Below, piece by piece: positions 22,104 to 34,503 of a stretch of DNA of 64,000 nucleotides. The notes under the pieces are model-generated. The model was not told where the DNA came from, did not search any database, and worked only from the letters and a program-made list of their open reading frames with translations. A program made the position numbers and the translations under genes. The DNA is taken from NCBI GenBank assembly GCA_944472135.2, contig OX235266.1:15169925-15233924 (forward strand), given 5' to 3'. Within the stretch, counting starts at the first letter, position 1. Each line of letters begins with the position of its first letter. The stretch comes from Trichobilharzia regenti. Its lineage: Eukaryota; Platyhelminthes; Trematoda; Strigeidida; Schistosomatidae.

Positions 22104-24697
22104 CTAAATAAAATAGAAATAAAGGACTTTAAAAAAATCAATAATTCATAAATAAGACATGAAATTTATTCATAGTGATTTATTTATTGTTATGAATGTT
22201 ATCACTTTTATGTGTCGAATAATATTGAGATTGAGTTAGAGGCGCTGTAATGGTTGAGCTGGGCTGATGACCGGAAGGTCCTGGGTCCGAGTCATGGTAG
22301 TGGGTGTGTGATGGCGAAGAGTCCTGACTGGGACGAAACAACTGTCCAGTACTCTTTAGTTTATAGGACTGCACACGTTGGTGGTTCAACGGTAGAATGC
22401 TCACCAGTCATGCAAATGATTCGGAGTTCGATCCTCGGCCAACGGACGCACTCTTATAAACCTCGCTTAACAGATAGTAAGAGAGGGAAAGAGGGAATGT
22501 TTGGCACAAAAAAGATAACACCAATACGATTGAGGCTTCAGCGGATCAAAGTTTGAAGCTTTATGCTCCACGTGGAACGTAAAGGAATAAATTTATTATT
22601 GTTATTCATGATCAATAGAATTGTGGGTGTCATTTTACGTGGGCCAATTCTGATTGGTCCGTTTCCAGACTGACATTGACCGCTACATCATCAATTAAGG
22701 GTTTTTTCTGCCTAAATATCACCTAACCCTTTAGGAAGTATGTATTAGTTGGGTTCGACCTGGAATCGCATCATCTATTTTTTGCATCTGGCTGACCAAC
22801 GTCAAGAGAGTGCTTTATTGTTAACTGCAAGGTGTGGGGCGTTTGTGGCCTCCTACCCATCAGACCGTGGGGAGCTGTAGCACGCTTGAGATCAACTTGT
22901 TATTCAAGACAAAAGAGTATGGGGCCAACTAGTAATGATGAGCACCTGACTCAGATCTCTTTGGTATGGAAACAGGAGTAGTGTCATCTGGGGGACGCAG
23001 TGTCTGAAAACTGAAGAACAAAAGACACACACGTTAGTTGCGTTTATATATTCAGTTAACGTGAAAGTTTTAGAATTGCCTTCTATGCCTATCGGGCAAC
23101 CATTGAAAGTAGAAGATATGAAAAGGTTAGTAATTTGTGATCACAGATATTTGTTTTTACGGGGTGGAATTGTTAGCCTCATGCCCAACCTTCTCTCTTT
23201 ACCAGTCTTCTTAACGGCTTAGCAAGGTAAAAGGGTGCATCGGCCGGGGATCGAACCCTGTACTGCAAGCGTTCTACCGCTAAGCTACCAACGCCACAAT
23301 GTTTATGTGGAATTTGGTATCTCTATATAGTCAAACTATGTACACCTTATTTATCTTCAACGCACCATTTGCACTAACCTGCTACAATTCTGCCCTTCCT
23401 TCGCATATCGTGTTCCTTTGTGTTGCTTTCACGTCTCCCCCATGTATCTTCGCAATGTTGTGTCACCATTTGCTTTCTGTGACATCAAATCTATCTCCCT
23501 GCTATTCGATGTTTTTTAAGCCGATGAACATCCCTCATGTTACACTACTAATGAATCTTATCAGTAGCACACGCCACATATTAACTGAGCAACTTTTAGT
23601 GTCACTTAACGCCTTTTTCCATTAAATAAATACAACTGCACAACTCCTTGAAAATCAAGTTGTTGAGAAAAAATATTTCTTCGCTGAACATACAATTATT
23701 ATTATTATTATTAAAACGCAGACTTGACACGTTATGGGCACCAAAAGACGCAACACATAAAATCCAATAGTTTATGCAACGGCTTGGATACTAACTGTCC
23801 TGACGCTCAAATCGAAGGCTGCCTCAAGTGACCATCCTTCAAGCCTTCCTACTTGAAGTCTCATCATCCACAAGGCAGTAGAGCAGCGTGCTCCCATGGT
23901 TGACAGGCGGACTAAAACAAGTTTATAGAGACCATTCGATCCTTTCTTGGGGATTCAGGAGTTCACGTACATTATCGATTTGAAATCAGAGTCTCCCAAC
24001 TCCCCTAAGTAGATCAGCATGCCCACTACTAGTCCCGCTGTAAAGCCAAATGTTCAAATTTGTCCTTTCACTTTTGTGAGGAACAACCACCCCCGACGCC
24101 ATATGTGGAGCCAGATAGATAGGACTTACCTACCATAGGTCGTGAAAGCGTATGGCCACATGAAAGCATTCTGATTGGAAGACTGAAGTCTACCCATTCA
24201 AAGTAGGCTGTCCTACGTGGTTTATGAGGGCGATTCATTGAAAAAAATCTGAATTCTTCCTCATTAATAAATGAAAAGTAACTGTTACGTGATTTCACAC
24301 TGTCGAAAGTACATATTTCTTCCTTAATAAACGTGGTTGGCGGTGATTACCAGAGGAGTCTAGGAGGTGAGTTTCATTTCTGTTCCAAATTATTCACCTA
24401 CACATCTCCCTCCATTGTGAGCTACAGATTTCCTGTTGAAACTAAACAACACTTTGGGGATTTGAAACGATGAGCGCCGGTTTCAGGAACAACATTGCCA
24501 CTTATTGAAAGAGGGCGCAGGTACACTCAGGTAAAGAATCTCAAACAGAAAGAAACGCACATCCTGGATTCCACTGCCAGTCGCCAACAGCCAAATAACA
24601 TTTCATGTGTATCCTAAAGGCGAACTTCACAGCTCCCGTATGAGGTAGTAGCCGTCTTGTCAACCGGGACCAAGCACTACCCTCGAATACATTCAAT

Positions 24698-24732
<35 letters not shown>

Positions 24733-27700
24733 CTGATAAAGTACACAGATTACTAACATACACGCACACACACACACACAACGTGCAATAATCAACATGG
24801 ACAGCATATCACAAAAAAGAAAAGAAAAAAGCGGGAACTAACCTGCAAAGTATTTATTCTTTATCGATTGATCTAGTTCAGAGCATGCTTCACGAAATCG
24901 TGTCACATCTGAATCACTGAAAGTTTTATCAAACAATATTACATGTCCAGGACTGAAAAACTAAAAATAAGAAGACAGAAAAAAATAGGATTGGATTTAT
25001 TGGTAGCAAGGAGGAGAAAATCAATAATTTCGAATATTGTTATTACATAGTAGTAGTAGGCAATAAACGTATTTCAGTAGTACTACACAGACCTTACTGC
25101 AAACCCATACCTAATTGTGATCACATGTGTGTTCCTAGATTGTTCATTAGGCTTTAGCACCCAGCTTCTAGCTAAATACAACCCGGGTTCGAGACCCACT
25201 CCATCTAATTCAGACAGGGTAAATGGGCAGTATCAGTTGCCATTCTCACAGGATAAATATATATGGCCAGCCAATCTTATCGACAAGTATTTGTCTTCAT
25301 ACCCAACAACTTGGTGGACCCCGACGGTCACGACTTCTCACTAGAACTTCAGGCGACTTCATCTTGTAGTCAGTAACTAGTAAAGTTGTGACCAGCAGGG
25401 TCCACCATGTTGTCGGATGTGAGGACAAATATACTCGCTGATGGCATTGGCTGGCTGTAACGCTACACATATATCGCGAACGCGCAGAAGTCATAATTGA
25501 TTGATTGTAATATTGGATTCCATCCGAGTGCGTGATGACCGCCAGCGAGCTCGCCTTAATACCGAAAGGTCCTGGGTTCGACCCCGTGTGTGGGGGTAAT
25601 GGGCGGGTACTGAAGACGAGTCCCAAACTAGGATAAAACAGCTGTTCAGTACTCTCTGGTGGCTTTCATTGGTCCTCTAACTGATTTCAAAGAACATAAC
25701 ACTGATCATCTAATCAGTTCAAAGTAAGTGGGAGTGGAATTCAAATCAGACACTTGCTGGCTGATATAGATAAAGCTATTCCCTCTCAAGTTATATGATA
25801 GCATACCAAAGAAATACAGAAATAAAACACCCAAGTTTCTATATTAAACGCTTGATCAGAATCCAACTGCATACGATGGAAGTGGTAACTAGACTTGCAC
25901 TAGAGCAAAGTAATTCTCAGATTATTTCTCCCTTGGTTTCCAATTGACTGACAGACTGGACTCAACGTAAAACTTTGCATCGATGAGCAGCAGTTCAAGC
26001 CGCCACACTCCTACCATGTAGCAAACAAAACAAGAGAAGAGAGTGAGGAGAGATTCAAAATAGAAATATGAGCCGAAAAGAAAGGTGATATGGAAGAACA
26101 TTATAGTTTCATTGGAAATTACAAATCACAAAGAGTAAGTGCATCTGCACCAGCTACTGTCAACGATTTTGAGCCATATCACCGATTGTCTTTAGCCACC
26201 ATTGGTTTTCACCACATCCCAAGGAATCCAACCAGATGGGAAACCAGTCTACACCTCCCTACTTGACTGCCTGGATGGCTTAAACTAACTGTCAAAGATT
26301 TCATTTACCTATGAAACCATACTTCGGTTTGACCACCAACACCACTAGCTCTTATCCAACCTGATCCATCCTATATCAGTCAGCCCATTGTCGAGGAAGG
26401 CGATGGCTAGGGACGCATGCGTAATACATATCCTGACTATCTCAGTCGATGTAGCTTCACAGCCTCGTCGATTGATTAACCCTTCCACCTCTACCTAGCA
26501 CTCGACTGATACCTAACCTCAATATTGTTCACCCTATTATACCACTTAACACACACGGGAGATAGAACGCAGGCACCTACGATCAAAGACAACTAACCGG
26601 CCTTTTCATGTCTTCCACTCTCAAAGGCCAGGTCTTACAGCCATAAAGGAGGACGGAGCGGATTGCTAATGTGCAGTACACACGCCCTTTGGTTGACAGT
26701 CGCCCAGCCGGATATCACGTCAGAGATGGTGCAATTTGGCGGGCATATGCCAAAAGAGCCTTCTGTATCCATGATGAGATTTCGTCAGCGGTCAACCCAC
26801 TGGGGCCTGCTGATGCAAATTCCCAAATAACTGAAGCGGTCAACACACTCTAACACTTCACTGCTGCCTATCTTTAAGCCAGGAGTAGCCAATGTAGTTC
26901 AATCCTGTAGCATCATCTTACATTTGACAAGGGAAGCGAATCGCATGCCAAACATTCGTAGATTGCAGATCAAGATGTTCAAAAGACTCCGCTGGATTTT
27001 GACAGCATCTTCACCCAGCAGGGAGGATTATATCATCTGAATATTCTAAGTCAACGAGACTATTATCCCCTGGTAACAAGTCAATGCCTGAGTCACTTAA
27101 GTCAGTTAGGGTTAATTCCATTAGTACATCTAGGAAGACATTAAACAGAAATGAGAATAGTGGGTATCCCTGACGAATACCACTGGTTGTCATCTGAAGT
27201 AGGTTCCAAGTGGAAGACAATGGATTCAACGGCACATCTCCATTACATCCTTTTCTCAACAGACATATTTAGCTAGTTCCAGGACTCGCTCATAAGCTTG
27301 CGTTACTCCCCACTTAGCCACACGATGCCCTCTGCGTCACACTAGAACCTATGTCCATCGTGTCAACTAATTTACTACCTGAGCGCAAACCGGGAAAGAG
27401 AGGGAAGGTCAGATGCATGAGACTGTTAACACGTCTATCCAGGAAAATCAATCCAGTGGCTACAGAAGCCTCAAAGCCCATCATTTTACTGCTTCTTTCC
27501 CTTTCTTTAAAGTCGGGAACAAAAATGTTATTAAATGCATGAAGAAAAAAGGGTTTGCTAACAAACCTTTCTAGCCAAATCAGCGGCTTGTTGAAAAACT
27601 TCTGGACCACAGACTGACATCAGAGTAGATTTTTCTCCACGTAATTCATCAACAAATCGCATAATTAAATCCGATTCCAACAGTTTGTCGCCTTGATTAA

Positions 27701-30700
27701 TAAGCAGGGGAACTTTACCCTGTGGTGAATACTTCAGCAACCAGTCCGGTTTATCATTCAATGAAACTAGAATTAAATCATAACTGAAAAAGAACGAAAA
27801 TTTTCACAGTAAAGTGTCATTGTTATTATTATTAAAGCATATAAATGGTACATTATGGGTACCAAAAGATGCCCCATACAAAATCTCATAATTTGTGCGA
27901 GGGCTGGAATAATTCCCACGTCGCCAGACTGAAGTAATTTATTTTATTCTATTTTATTCCTTTACGTTCCTGGTGGAAAATAGGGCTTTAAGATAGAGCT
28001 CTGAAGTTTTAGTAGCAGTGATGTTTTTTTACGGGGTGGGGTTGCTGGTCTCACGCCCAACCTTCCTTCTTTACCGGCTAAGAGAGGTTTAGGAGTGTGC
28101 CGGTTGGGAATCGAAATCTGGACCACATGCATGGTCGACGAGCATCCTACCCGTGAACCACCAACTAGTATGTCCACCAGTCTGCCAGAGGTTCGGATAT
28201 TTACCCTCTTACTTTTGTGAGAAACATCCCCGCCAGGTAAAGACAGTAAATAGGATTTCCTTGGCAGACGTTTGAACACACGCGCACATGAGAGGAAGAA
28301 CGAAGTTTAAACACCTCAGCTTGTACCACGTGGTTGTGAAGTGTACGAATTAGGCAACAGTACAAAGACATTCGTGTGTGTTGGTGGTACAGCGTTTAGG
28401 ACGCTCACCGACCATGCACATGGTCCGAGGTTCGATCCCCGGCTGCCATCGCACTCCTTTACCTCGCTAAGCCAGAAATAATGCTAGTAAAGAGGAAAGG
28501 TTGGGCATGAGGCTAGCCACCCCATCTTCTAAAAATTAAACGCTGCTACAGAAACTTCAAGCCACTAGCTTGAAGGTGCCACATGTTCCACTGGGAACGT
28601 GAAGCAAAACAACGAAGACATTCAGAAAATGGAAAAGATAATTTACTAGGATTTACTGCATAATCAACCTAGAACTTTCGACAAAGGTGTTGTCACAATC
28701 CATACAGCACACACAAAAGTAGAAAATCAAATTTCAACGAACGAAGGAAGTACAATTATGCGAAGAAACATGAGCACTTCATGAATCTGGGCGATGGTAA
28801 AAAGTAAATGAACTTGGGCCAATGAAAACGATTGGGAGATATATCGCCACCAGTCGCTAGCCATTCGATCATAGCATCTCACGAATCCTAACCAAGTAGC
28901 TTACACCACCCTGTGTATTTGGCTCCAAGCAACAATCAAACACTTCATGAATTGATCAGATGTTTTAGTATGATTAGGCCTGACTCTTTTATCTAACCTG
29001 ATCATATGTGAAATAACACTGCTCGGCAAGGAAGTCAGTGGCTCATTATTAGGAATGACATATGTCTTAGTCATCTCAACCGTCGTATGACTTCACAGCC
29101 TGTTCCATTGAAAACCATTTTGAGGCATATTACCCTAAGCATTAGATTGCGTCATATTAACGAAACGGTTATTCGAATCACGTTAATATTTAGCGTTATG
29201 CGTTTAGCAACACGGGCGTGTGTACTGCTCAGAAATTCACTCCATCCTCCTTAATAGCTGTGAGCAAGACATGGCCGCCACTGAAAGTGGAAGACATGAA
29301 AAGGCCGGCTATCTGTCTTTGATCATAGATGTCTGCCTTCTATCTCCCGTGTGTGTTAAGTGGTATAATAAGGTGAGCAATATTCAGGTTAGGCATCAGT
29401 CGAGTGCTCTCGAATGAGTTGGAAGGGAAATCAATCGACGGGGCTGTCAAGCAGATGCATCGATTGAGACAGTTAGGACATGTGTTACGCATGCATCCCT
29501 AGTCATCGCCTTCCTCGAAAATTGGCAATGTTAGCTGACATACGGTCAGGCTGGTAAAGAGCTAGTGGTGTGGTGGTCAAACGAAAACATGGCCTCATCA
29601 GTCAATGAAATCCACAACAGTTAGTTTAAGCTAACCACGTAGGAAAGTGTAGACCGCCTGGTTGGGGTCCTCGGGACGGTAAAAACCAATGGTTGGAAAC
29701 AATTGGTGATATGGTTCAAAACCGTTCTGAATGGCTTGAGCAGATGCATCCACTCCTTGTGACTTATAATATTAACAAAACTATGTCGCTCTTCGTTATT
29801 ACTATTCCTTTTGTCTCATATCCCTGTCGACTGTCTCTATCTTGCAGTTCTTCTCTTGCTTTGTATTGTACATCGAGTGTGGCGACTTGAACTGCTGCAT
29901 ATCGGTGCAAAGTTCTATGTTGAAAACAGACAGACAGCAAGTCTCATTCGGTTAAGGAGACATTCAATAGCAAGCATCTATTAAAGTAGACTGGAGAATA
30001 AACCTGACTTCAGTCCATGAAAACTTTGACAATTGGTTTGAACCCCCACAAGCAGATGTAGCCTGACTGAATGAGTTCTTCTAAACTCTAAGAAACAACG
30101 GCTATTCTAGTCCCTTTGAATCTATCCTTCTATCTTATTTGTCCAACTTTGTGGGCTACACAGAATATGACAACTTGAACTACTATACTTCTGTAAAAAC
30201 TTCTTTGTTAAAATTCAATTAGTCATTCAGGTAAGCTGGAGAATTGTATAGGCTCAAACTTGGCATTCTAACTATTCGTGTTTTAATGATAATGAGACAA
30301 AAGTGGTAACCAAGTTCCACACGATATGACTAGTTGCGTGAACCAGCTAAAACAACACATGAACGAGCTCAAGATATCTTTTTCACACCGGCAGGAACGA
30401 GCGTCATACATCCCACCACAACTGACAGATTGCATTCACGTCTTTGTCAGGAGAGAGGGTGTACAAAGACCACTTCAACCGCTTACGATGATGGCCCATT
30501 CAAAGTTCTAAATACAAATGCTAAAGTTATCACGATAGAACGACTGAATGAAGCAGAAGCTATCAGTGTCGACAGAGTCAAACCAGCGTTCATCGACGAT
30601 TTCGAAGTCAACGATAAAGACCAGCTGAACGATGTGCCAACACCTACATCCACGCAAGCTTCAACGTCAAGTACCTACAACGTCTATGCATATTGACAAA

Positions 30701-33700
30701 CGTAAAGAAGAAATAAGAAATACGTGTAAGCTGATTTAGTCAAATAAAGCACGCAACACCATGAGAAAACAGTGGTTAAGAAGTACTCTTTAAAAGTTAA
30801 CATCGAAAGGTGATTATGACAGACTATAAGCACACGCATACAACATAACGATTTAAGATATGAATTGAATTGAACTTTCAGAGTATAACTTTGCACAAAA
30901 GTGAAGCACTTCAAGTTGGCACATTTCATAAAAGCACACATAAAGGTATGAAAAATGATAGCAGAAATTTTTTTTAAAACTGTAGTAAACGGAAATGTGG
31001 AGCTGAGTACGTTGGCGGTAGCACCATGCACCGACTTGAAAAACGCGCTCGTGAACACTACCCAGCCTGGTTAGTAAAAGGAGACCAAAAGCGTGTATAC
31101 AGTTCAGTGACAGAACAACATCTGGTTAATTCAGGACATTCAGCGCCTTTTGAAAAATCCTTCAAAGTAATTTACAAGATCCAATCAAACCATCAAAGGG
31201 AGTGAAATCAAGACATCTGGGCATAGCCGAGGCGCTAACCATCCAAAAGCTCAAACCCAAGCTTTGTATACAAAAGAAATGCGTTCAACCCCTGTCCCTG
31301 CCATGGCCATCATAGATAGGTAATTTTTAGTAATGCCCATCCCATCGCCTTTCTTATCTAAACTTCCTGTTTATTCATGTTATTCTTTAGTTTTTCTTAA
31401 TCCCTGTTTACACTACCATATTTTCATATCCGAACTTCCTGTTTATTTTGTCATTTTACTATTTCTACATATTTAATGCCTGATTGCATAAACAGTTATT
31501 CATTACATTAGTTTTTATCCAAACATCCTGTCTATTTTGTTATTTCTACATTTCTAACCTCTAATTGCAGAATGTCAATCTTCTTAGATTTTATGATGCT
31601 ACTTTGTTTGTTTCATCCATCCCCCTGTTTACTATGGCATTCTAATTCTAAATTTTAATTTTTATTAATTTGACTCTTAACCGGAAATTATTCTGGAACT
31701 TTCCCATCCATTTGATATAAATACACGAATGTACAGCCTAGTTGATGGTGACTTCGTCGAAAAGAAAATTTTCTTCGCTGCAATTGTCTTCTTAAAAACG
31801 GAAATGTACAAGAGAAGGGGCAATTACACGCACAATTATGTGTTGTGGCACAGCAGTAGAATGTTCACCAACCACTCGTATGTTCCAGCGTTCGATCCCC
31901 GGCCACCGACACACTCCTACACCTCGCTAAGCCAATAATAAGACTAGTAGAGAGGGGAGGTTCGGCATGAGGCTAGTCACTACATTCTATAAAAAACAAA
32001 TAACATTGCTACCGAAACTTCAAGCCTCTAGCTTGAAGGCACCCTATGTTCCTCTGGGAACGTACAGGAATCTTTAAAAAAAACACGCACAATCAGAAGA
32101 ACTTAATCGATCTGGAAGACTACAAAGGAGCGAATGCATCTGTTCCATTGAGAACCTTTTCCATCTATGACGGTTCTTAGCATCTTGCCATCTGCTACAG
32201 TCACTGAAACCAACAATTAACGGACTTGATGAATTGATAATATGTCTTGATTCGACCACTCCTACCTGTTTTCCAACTTAAATTATACATCAGCTAACAA
32301 TGCTCAACAAAGAATGCGGTAGCTCGGCATACTTTAGTAACACACATCCTAACCGTCTCAATCGATGAGGCTGTGAAACCTAAACAGCAACGTTTTACAG
32401 TCGTAAAGAAAAACGGTGTGAACTGTTGTACAGTACATGTATCCTTGGATCGATAGCTAAAAGGAACATTCCCCAACTAGAACCCTTAAACGTTCTTACC
32501 GTTTTAGACAAGAGAAGTTGAGAAAAGTCACCTGTCACTTACAACGGATAGTCTGTACAAGATGGAAATAACTTTTTAAAGAGCACCAATTCCACCATGA
32601 ATAAAATACTTTTAAAATTGAAATTGACACCCACCACTGTTCCTTGTCACCATTGGATTTTGTTTTCTGAAAGTCCACAATAAATGGACAGATACTCAAG
32701 TAAATAACATTTTTCACACTCCTTAATTAAAAAATCGAATAATACTGTTCCGATGAGACAAATTTACAAAGACATGACCAAACCCCATTAAAAATCGATC
32801 ATTAAACAGTTAGAGTAATAGTAGTAGCCATCACACATCACGTAATATGACCCAAATTAACAAACTTGATAATTTGTTAACTTACTCAATTTTATGAAAA
32901 TTCAGTGTCAATCTGACACGTTCACAAAATGGACAAAATCGATAGGCGAACAGTGTATACTTGCTAGGATCAATTGAAGGTTCTGGATCACCTGAATGAA
33001 ATATTCAAGAGAAAAAGGTATCATAGCAACGAAAATAATACGGTAGATGCTCACTAGCGACTTGCTTCATTCAGGTAGGTAGTTACCTGTGGTTTTAGTG
33101 AGAAGTTGTCACCAGTAGGGTACAGCAGGTTGGGTGTGAGGATGAATACTCGCCACCGATGACATTGGGTTAGGGGTCGCCGCTATGTCCTGAATTGTCA
33201 GAAGTTAGAATTCATGGGCTGGCCATTGGATCGAGTCCAGTGGCTTAATGGTCTACGATGTAGCTCGCCTCGTAACCAGAAGGTCCTAGGTTCGGACCTC
33301 GGTGGGTGCCTACTTCTGAAGAGTCCCAAACTAGATTGACGGAACAGCTGGAAGTATTCGCCTTAAATTGGAGTTGTGGTCATTGGTTTCGGTGCTCAAC
33401 TTCCAACCACTAAGTTATGGTTATGGGTGCAAAACCCACTTAATCTACTGAGGTTTAAGTAACCAAGTAGTGTCATAATTGCTTACACAATAGGTGTGAC
33501 ACAATGCCAACCATATATAAACGTGACTGAGTTACACTGCACATCTATTCAGAGTCAACTGACTGCATTATTCAACTTTGAAGAATGTTTTACGCTGGAA
33601 AATAAAGAATAACAGTTAATTCCAAATAGGCATTAACGCCGTGATATCTAGTGTGTTTGAGGCTGCGAGGATCCATATTAACAAGCCTAATTTGTGCATT

Positions 33701-34460
33701 CAAAAGAAGTTAGTTCAGACATTATCATTACCCTGGCCATCTAGGTTTGAATGACCCTGAATTTTTGCGGAATTTTCCTAATTTTAGTTGATATTCTATT
33801 TGCTATTATATTTTATTATTATTATTATAATTTAAGCATCTTTAATGAATTGTAATTCCATGGTGATCTCACTTAACAAATCGATATTATTTAAAAAACA
33901 CTAATATTGTTATTGACTACTAATCCAGAATATCCTATTTATAAAAATATGTATATAATTGTAGAGTCAGAAGAGGAATTTATCGAAAAAGATATTCTTT
34001 GCTCAATTATGTTGTGTTTTATAAAATCAATTACTTTGAAATATTAGAAGTGATACGACCTGGTACAGCCAACGACAGGTGTTGAGAACATTTATTTCCC
34101 GATACGAATTTAAAACAAGCAATAAAGGTAATAAAGCAGGATTTAGTGATGGATTCATCAAATTTCGGTAGATCTCGTCAGCCGCTCAATACTCCACATA
34201 CACGGATGTATATATACTTTTGAAATTACATTGAGAGATATAAGACTGATAAGTAAACAAACTACATTGAATTAATCGTGCAGAAATGCACATGCGAATG
34301 TTTTCTACGTCATGTTCAAATAGATAAGGGGAGAGAGAGAGTATGAGAGATCAAAATTAAGATAAATTGCATTACGCTTCAACTACATCACTTAGATAAA
34401 CAATTAGTCATTAGGGAATATAACGAGAATTGCAAACAGACTAATATCAGTAGTAATAGT

Positions 34461-34503
<43 letters not shown>

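Noticed and set aside
24936..24952. Alternative acceptor TTTTTCAG for GSTO exon 4
   Set aside because: Using it shifts the frame and gives a stop within eight codons. The TTTTTAG site six bases upstream keeps the frame.
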